In this document: piece by piece, positions 59,848-64,000 of the stretch | Layout: each line of letters opens with the position of its first letter | Position numbering within the stretch: the first letter of the stretch is position 1 | NCBI GenBank assembly: GCA_943367595.1 | Contig: CALRJS020000002.1 | Coordinates: forward strand, 79,151-143,150 | Reading direction: 5' to 3' | Source of the DNA: MW101C3 sp943367595 | GTDB taxonomy: Bacteria > Cyanobacteriota > Cyanobacteriia > PCC-6307 > Cyanobiaceae | DNA: 64,000 nucleotides | Notes under the pieces: generated by a model | The model's input: only the letters and a program-made list of their open reading frames with translations | What the model was told of the DNA's origin: nothing | The model's database searches: none | Position numbers and translations under genes: made by a program

Positions 59848-60435
59848 ATGTCCAGCGACGACACAACGGGCCTCAGCGGCGGCTCCCTGGGTGCGGCGGC
59901 CCCGGGCGCCGCTTCCCTGTCGCTGGCGGCGCGGATCGAGGCGATCCTTTATCTCAAGGGCCGGCCCCTCGATCTGGCTGAACTGGCCCGGCTCGCCAGC
60001 CTGGAGCCCGGCGTGGCGCTCAGCCCCGAAGCGGTGGAGCTGGCGCTGATCACGCTGATGGCCGACTACGCCCATCGGGACACAGCTCTGGAGATCCGCC
60101 AGGAGGGGCGTCAGTACAGCCTGCAACTGCGCGAGAGCCTCAGCGGTCTGGTGCAGAACCTGCTGCCGGTGGAGCTCTCCACCGCCACCCTGCGCACGCT
60201 GGCGACCATCGCCCTGAAGAAACGCATCCTTCAATCCGATCTCGTGGAACTGCGCGGCTCCGGGGCCTACGACCACATCAAGGAATTGCTGGCCCAGAAC
60301 TTCATCGAGCGCCGCCGGCAGAGTGACGGGCGTTCCTACTGGCTCAGCCTCAGTGAGAAGTTCCACCGCACCTTCGCCGTGCGCGGTGTGGCGGAACTCC
60401 CCGGCGTCCGCACGCCACCACGCCCCTCCCCATAA
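59848..60435 (+). CDS. scpB: Segregation and condensation protein B
   Basis: 195 residues with two winged-helix domains: AARIEAILYLKGRPLDLAEL and STATLRTLATIALKKRILQS, then RGSGAYDHIKELLAQNFIER. Accessory subunit of the SMC-ScpAB complex that organises the chromosome. N-terminal 28 residues are Gly/Ser/Ala-rich. Followed by the YggT gene after 17 bp. Confidence 0.93.
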   Translation: MSSDDTTGLSGGSLGAAAPGAASLSLAARIEAILYLKGRPLDLAELARLASLEPGVALSPEAVELALITLMADYAHRDTALEIRQEGRQYSLQLRESLSGLVQNLLPVELSTATLRTLATIALKKRILQSDLVELRGSGAYDHIKELLAQNFIERRRQSDGRSYWLSLSEKFHRTFAVRGVAELPGVRTPPRPSP

Positions 60436-60452
60436 AGTCGAAGCACGAGCCG

Positions 60453-60767
60453 ATGGCGCCCATGTCCCTGACGATCCTGAGCCAGTTGTTTGCGGTGCTG
60501 GCCCAGACCCTCAGCATCTACAGCCTGGTGCTGCTGGTGCGGGTGCTGCTGAGCTGGTTCCCCAATCTCGATTGGAGCAACCCGGTGCTGTCCACCGTGA
60601 GCTCGATCACCGACCCCTATCTCAATGCCTTTCGGGGGCTGATTCCGCCCATCGGCGGCCTTGACCTTTCTGCCCTGATCGCCTTCCTGGCGCTCAGCCT
60701 GGGTCAGAGCCTGCTGGGCGCAGCGAGTGGCTCGCTGATGGGCGCAGGTTCCGGCTTCGGTTACTGA
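60453..60767 (+). CDS. ycf19: YggT family protein (Ycf19)
   Basis: 104 residues from ATG 60453 (or 60462). Two membrane segments: ILSQLFAVLAQTLSIYSLVL with VRVLLSWFPNLDWSN, then LSALIAFLALSLGQSLLGAA; TDPYLNAFRGLIPPIGGLD is the family signature. YggT/Ycf19 is linked to thylakoid nucleoid partition or membrane-protein functions in cyanobacteria and plastids. Confidence 0.92.
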   Translation: MAPMSLTILSQLFAVLAQTLSIYSLVLLVRVLLSWFPNLDWSNPVLSTVSSITDPYLNAFRGLIPPIGGLDLSALIAFLALSLGQSLLGAASGSLMGAGSGFGY

Positions 60768-60804
60768 CTCCACCCGCTGATCACGGCGGCTGAGGCCTGC
60801 GCGA

Positions 60805-61437
60805 TCAGCTCAGTTCCTGCCCCTGCACCGCCTGCTCCAGGGGGAGCAGTTCATCGCCTTCCGCCGCGCGGGTGCGCACCGGGGCGCTGAAGCCATGGGC
60901 ACGGGCCTTGCGCACCTGCAGAGGTTCTGGCGTGCCGGCGGGAACGGCCAGGCGCAGGGCGAAATCGGAGCGGCCGGGCGGCACATCCCCGATCGAGCCC
61001 ACCCGGCTGCGGTTCTGGAGCACCGGCTCCCCGCTGGCATCCACGATCACGGCGAACACATCGGTATCCACAACGGGCTTGCGGCCCGGGTTCACCACCA
61101 CGCCCCGCAGGGCATAGCAACTGGCTTCGGCGGCACGGCGCAGGAGGGGTTGGGCGCCCGCATCAGCGGCCGGGCAGGCCTCCAGGGTCACCTCACTCAC
61201 CACCAGATCGGCGGCCCAGCCAGGCGCCACAGGACCGAGCAGCACCAGGGCCAGCAGCAGGGAAGCCAGCCGCGCAGGCGACAGGAGCGACCCGAGCTGG
61301 CGCTGAAGACCGCGAGCTGGCCAGGCTTCCAGGGCGCGGGCACACCTCCGGCTCAAAGCTTGAGACGCGGATTGGATCGGTGCGGCGGATCGCCCCCAGC
61401 GCACGGCATGAACAAGGCGATCGCGCAGGTTCTGCAT
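60805..61437 (-). CDS. Membrane-anchored or exported hypothetical protein
   Basis: 210 residues from ATG 61437 (MQNLRDRLVHAVRWGRSAAP). A basic, Arg-rich N-terminus of about 50 residues precedes one hydrophobic stretch (LASLLLALVLLGPVAPGWA) with a possible signal-peptidase site. The remaining domain is soluble: SCYALRGVVVNPGRKPVVDT and VPPGRSDFALRLAVPAGTPE look like a beta-sandwich of the kind found in extracytoplasmic proteins (FxLYD-like). Two Cys. No assigned function. Confidence 0.7.
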   Translation of the reverse strand: MQNLRDRLVHAVRWGRSAAPIQSASQALSRRCARALEAWPARGLQRQLGSLLSPARLASLLLALVLLGPVAPGWAADLVVSEVTLEACPAADAGAQPLLRRAAEASCYALRGVVVNPGRKPVVDTDVFAVIVDASGEPVLQNRSRVGSIGDVPPGRSDFALRLAVPAGTPEPLQVRKARAHGFSAPVRTRAAEGDELLPLEQAVQGQELS

Positions 61438-61680
61438 GGCACTCCAGGAACGCAGGGGGTGAGAAAACAATGGCGAAAGACGGACTCAGGCGCGCCAGCG
61501 GGGAGAGGCCAGGGACGCCAACAGGGAGTTGGCCAAGAGCGCCAGCCCAGCAAGGAGGGGGCCCGGCGCGCCAACAAGGCGACAGAGTGATGGCACGGAC
61601 TGCCAGTGGCAACGGCCCAGGTGCGGCGAGGTGGGGGCAGTGCGAAACCCTGCGAGGCCCCTTCGGGGCTGACGGTGGGT

Positions 61681-62010
61681 TCAGCGCTGATCGCCGCTGC
61701 CACCGATCACGTTGCGGCGCTGCCGGTCAGCCAGCTTGGCGAGGTTGGCGGCTGCCACCGTGTCGAGATCGAAACCGAGTTCGCTGGAGAGCTGAGCCAC
61801 GTACCAGAGCACGTCTCCCAACTCGAGCATGATCGCGCCGCGCACGTCCGCGTCGAAGCTGCCGTCCCCGTCGCGCAGCACCTTCTTGACCTTGTCGGCC
61901 ACTTCGCCGGCCTCACCGCAGAGCCCCAGGGTGGGGTAGATGGGATTGCTTCCCACCGAGGGGTAGCGGGCGGTGGAGCGCGCTTCCTGCTGGTAGTGGT
62001 TGAGATCCAT
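61681..62010 (-). CDS. MazG-like nucleotide pyrophosphohydrolase
   Basis: 109 residues. MDLNHYQQEARSTARYPSVG, GLCGEAGEVADKVKKVLRDG and IMLELGDVLWYVAQLSSELG carry the EExxE-type Mg-binding acidic pairs (GEAGE, LELGD). Hydrolyses (d)NTPs, or another nucleotide pyrophosphate, to clean the pool; the single-domain version is common. Divergent from pyk. Confidence 0.9.
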   Translation of the reverse strand: MDLNHYQQEARSTARYPSVGSNPIYPTLGLCGEAGEVADKVKKVLRDGDGSFDADVRGAIMLELGDVLWYVAQLSSELGFDLDTVAAANLAKLADRQRRNVIGGSGDQR

Positions 62011-62076
62011 GGCGGCGGGCGCGGCGGGTGCCTGGTGGTTTCGGATGGTAGTTTCCGCTCACCGTCCGGCGCTCCG

Positions 62077-63864
62077 ATGGCTCCACCCGATCTTTCGCGT
62101 CGCACCAAGATCGTGGCGACCATCGGTCCGGCCACAGAAAGCCCTGAGCGGCTGCGCGAGCTCATTCACGCCGGTGCTACCACCTTTCGCCTGAACTTCT
62201 CGCACGGCGATCATTCCGAGCACGCCCTGCGCATCGCCACCATCCGTCAGGTGGCCCATGAACTGGGCATCCACGTGGGGATTCTGCTCGACCTCCAGGG
62301 GCCGAAGATCCGGCTGGGGCGCTTCGAGCAGGGGCCGATCACCCTCGCCAACGGCGATCCCTTTGCGCTCACCTCCAGGGAGGTGCCCTGCACGCAATCG
62401 ATTGCCACGATCACCTACGACAAGCTCGCCGATGAGGTGCCCGCCGGCAGCCGCATCCTGCTGGATGACGGCCGGGTGGAAATGGTGGTCGATGCGGTGG
62501 ATCAGACGGGTCGCACCCTCCACTGCACGGTGGTGGTAGGTGGCGTGCTCTCCAACAACAAGGGGGTGAACTTCCCCGATGTGCAGCTCTCGATCCGGGC
62601 CCTCACCACCAAGGATCGCCAGGACCTCGCCTTCGGGCTGCAGCAGGGTGTCGATTGGGTAGCGCTCAGCTTCGTGCGCAATCCCTCCGACATGCAGGAG
62701 ATCCGTGAACTGATCGCCACGCTCGGGCACAGCACGCCGGTGATCGCCAAGATCGAGAAGTTCGAGGCCATCGATCAGATCGACGCGATCCTGCCCCTCT
62801 GCGACGGGGTGATGGTGGCCCGCGGAGACCTGGGTGTGGAGATGCCTGCCGAGGAAGTGCCGCTGCTGCAGAAGGACCTGATCCGCAAGGCCAACATGCT
62901 CGGCATCCCGATCATCACGGCCACCCAGATGCTCGACAGCATGGCCAGCTGTCCGCGGCCCACCCGCGCTGAAGTGAGCGACGTGGCCAACGCCATCCTG
63001 GATGGCACCGATGCGGTGATGCTCTCCAACGAAACCGCCGTGGGTGACTATCCCGTGGAAGCGGTGGCCACCATGGCCCGCATCGCTTTGCGGATCGAGC
63101 GCGACTACCCCACCCGGCACGTCGATTCGCACATGGCGAGCACAATCCCCAATGCGATCAGCCAGGCGGTGAGCACGATTGCGCGCCAACTGCAGGCGGC
63201 GGCGATCCTGCCGCTCACCAAAACCGGGGCCACCGCACGGAACGTCAGTAAGTTCCGCCCCTCCACCACGATTCTGGCGATCACCAACGATGTGAACGTG
63301 GCCCGCCAGCTGCAACTGGTGTGGGGCGTGAACCCCCTGCTGATCGGCAACCAGGACTCCACCACCAGCACCTTCACGCTGGCGATGGGGGTGGCCCAGG
63401 AACAGGGCCTGCTCAAGGACGGCGATCTGGTGGTCCAGACCGCCGGCACCCTGGCGGGCGTCAGCGGCTCCACCGATCTGGTGAAAGTGGGCATCGTTTC
63501 GGCTGTGCTCGGTCGCGGCCTGGGCATCGGCGATGGCTCGGTGAGCGGCCGGGTGCATGTGGCCAACAGCCCCGAAGACGCGGCCCGGCTGGAGGCCGGC
63601 GAAATCCTGGTGGTGCGTGAAACCACCGTGGCCTACGTGGAGGCGATCCGTAAATCGCGGGGGGTGATCGCCGAAACGGAGGGCAGTGACAGCCACGCCG
63701 CCGTGATCGCCCAACGCCTGGGCGTGCCGGTGATTGTGGGCGTGGCCAATGCCACCACCGATCTCCGCCACGGCGAGTTCGTCACGCTGGAGCTGCGCGA
63801 GGGCCTCGTGCACCGCGGTGCGCGCAACCACACCCAGGGCGGCCGCCAGACCAGGGCTGACTGA
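62077..63864 (+). CDS. pyk: Pyruvate kinase with C-terminal PEP-utiliser domain
   Basis: 595 residues from ATG 62077; typical E. coli enzymes have about 470. Core: SRRTKIVATIGPATESPERL, NFSHGDHSEH, catalytic Lys in VIAKIEKFEAIDQIDAI and DGVMVARGDLGVEMPAEEVP, MLSNETAVGDYPVEAVATMA. The last 110 residues form a second module resembling the PEP-utiliser/PPDK swivelling domain (GRVHVANSPEDAARLEAGEI, ETEGSDSHAAVIAQRLGVPV) with a candidate His. This type is known in cyanobacteria and bacilli. Confidence 0.96.
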   Translation: MAPPDLSRRTKIVATIGPATESPERLRELIHAGATTFRLNFSHGDHSEHALRIATIRQVAHELGIHVGILLDLQGPKIRLGRFEQGPITLANGDPFALTSREVPCTQSIATITYDKLADEVPAGSRILLDDGRVEMVVDAVDQTGRTLHCTVVVGGVLSNNKGVNFPDVQLSIRALTTKDRQDLAFGLQQGVDWVALSFVRNPSDMQEIRELIATLGHSTPVIAKIEKFEAIDQIDAILPLCDGVMVARGDLGVEMPAEEVPLLQKDLIRKANMLGIPIITATQMLDSMASCPRPTRAEVSDVANAILDGTDAVMLSNETAVGDYPVEAVATMARIALRIERDYPTRHVDSHMASTIPNAISQAVSTIARQLQAAAILPLTKTGATARNVSKFRPSTTILAITNDVNVARQLQLVWGVNPLLIGNQDSTTSTFTLAMGVAQEQGLLKDGDLVVQTAGTLAGVSGSTDLVKVGIVSAVLGRGLGIGDGSVSGRVHVANSPEDAARLEAGEILVVRETTVAYVEAIRKSRGVIAETEGSDSHAAVIAQRLGVPVIVGVANATTDLRHGEFVTLELREGLVHRGARNHTQGGRQTRAD

Positions 63865-63872
63865 AAGTTGTC

Positions 63873-64000
63873 TTATTCCGTCTCTGCAGCGCTGATTCCG
63901 ACCCAGCCGAGCATTCGGCTGATGTCATGCGCCACGGCCATCAGACCAGCACGGACTGAGCGAAAGCCGTTGCAGCGCAACAGGTTCAGGGCCAAGGTCC
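63873..64000 (-). mobile_element. 3' end of a transposase gene, truncated by the window edge
   Basis: Open frame from the window edge to TAA at 63873, encoding about 42 residues: TLALNLLRCNGFRSVRAGLM, AVAHDISRMLGWVGISAAET E. The C-terminal sequence ALNLLRCNGF resembles DDE transposases of ISAs1-like cyanobacterial elements. Whether the gene is complete or broken upstream cannot be seen. Its stop is nine bases after the pyk stop on the opposite strand. Confidence 0.7.

Larger units (their letters stand above)
5956..61424. repeat. Scattered HIP1 palindromes (GCGATCGC)
   Basis: At least eight copies were found by eye: 5956, 6536, 19501, 21451, 29272, 55720, 56638 and 61417. HIP1 is over-represented in many cyanobacterial genomes. 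At this GC content roughly two or three would be expected by chance in 64 kb, so the count is moderately enriched; my list may be incomplete. The feature coordinates span the first to the last copy, not one element. Confidence 0.7.

Noticed and set aside
62059..63831. Minus-strand frame of 590 codons opposite pyk
   Set aside because: Antisense shadow rich in His/Gly/Arg.

Overview
The window is GC-rich, densely coded chromosomal DNA from a unicellular picocyanobacterium, most likely of the Cyanobium / Synechococcus type. The evidence is a photosystem I subunit gene (psaK), chloroplast-type conserved genes (ycf35/DUF1257, ycf19/YggT, DUF2499-DUF3593, DUF3110, DUF1995, an FdC2-like ferredoxin), a cyanobacterial-type hfq, a dnaK3/dnaJ pair, hemJ, and scattered HIP1 palindromes (GCGATCGC). 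There are no rRNA genes, CRISPR arrays, prophages or complete insertion sequences. One tRNA gene (Ser-GGA) is present, and the last 128 bases hold the 3' end of a transposase gene cut off by the window edge.

Layout. 1-7,100: ilvE, divergent cobN, a conserved hypothetical, a PHP-domain phosphoesterase and hemJ. 7,100-11,350: a DNA-repair pair (FeS-type photolyase and uvrC) and a flavin-reductase-like protein. 11,450-17,150: coaD with a coiled-coil protein, a PBP4-type carboxypeptidase, DUF4330 and DUF1995 proteins, and dapF with an unusual Cys-containing C-terminal extension, divergent from hfq. 17,230-24,850: leuS, the glutathione-dependent formaldehyde detoxification pair fghA/frmA, pgi, and a secreted lysozyme-fold-like protein. 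24,950-34,600: amidase, M61 peptidase, ycf35, purN, argC, ribBA, cyclophilin, mtnP, murQ and DUF3110. 34,600-38,000: dnaJ-dnaK3, the latter with a Pro/Tyr-repeat tail. 38,200-41,000: pstCAB without pstS. 41,200-45,630: tRNA-Ser, FdC2-like ferredoxin, an inositol-monophosphatase-family protein, hisZ, a bacterial ferredoxin, then a cytochrome b and a Tat/lipoprotein molybdopterin oxidoreductase. 45,640-47,100: repeats, a PEP-CTERM-like secreted protein and about 600 bp with no gene. 47,110-52,230: htpG, rpmB, a peroxiredoxin, an MscS channel, a tiny membrane ORF and csaB. 52,490-54,890: an odd LysR-like protein and a DUF2499-DUF3593-psaK operon. 54,900-64,000: a geranylgeranyl-reductase-like enzyme, dxs, ilvA, scpB, ycf19, a membrane-anchored hypothetical, a MazG-like pyrophosphohydrolase, a long pyruvate kinase and the transposase end.

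Most of the window is housekeeping: amino-acid, cofactor, nucleotide and cell-wall metabolism, DNA repair and protein folding. The accessory-looking parts are 44,286-47,109, which carries a probable periplasmic or lipoprotein redox module plus a surface-anchored protein and degenerate repeats, and 52,232-53,500, with a compositionally different regulator-like gene and 12-bp repeats. Several intergenic regions carry short imperfect tandem repeats of different families, one of which shares the motif TGGTTCGCGGCC with other loci. No complete new system is proven. The best leads are the Fd/cytochrome b/Mo-enzyme module, the DapF fusion, and the tight translational coupling of DUF2499 and DUF3593 to psaK.
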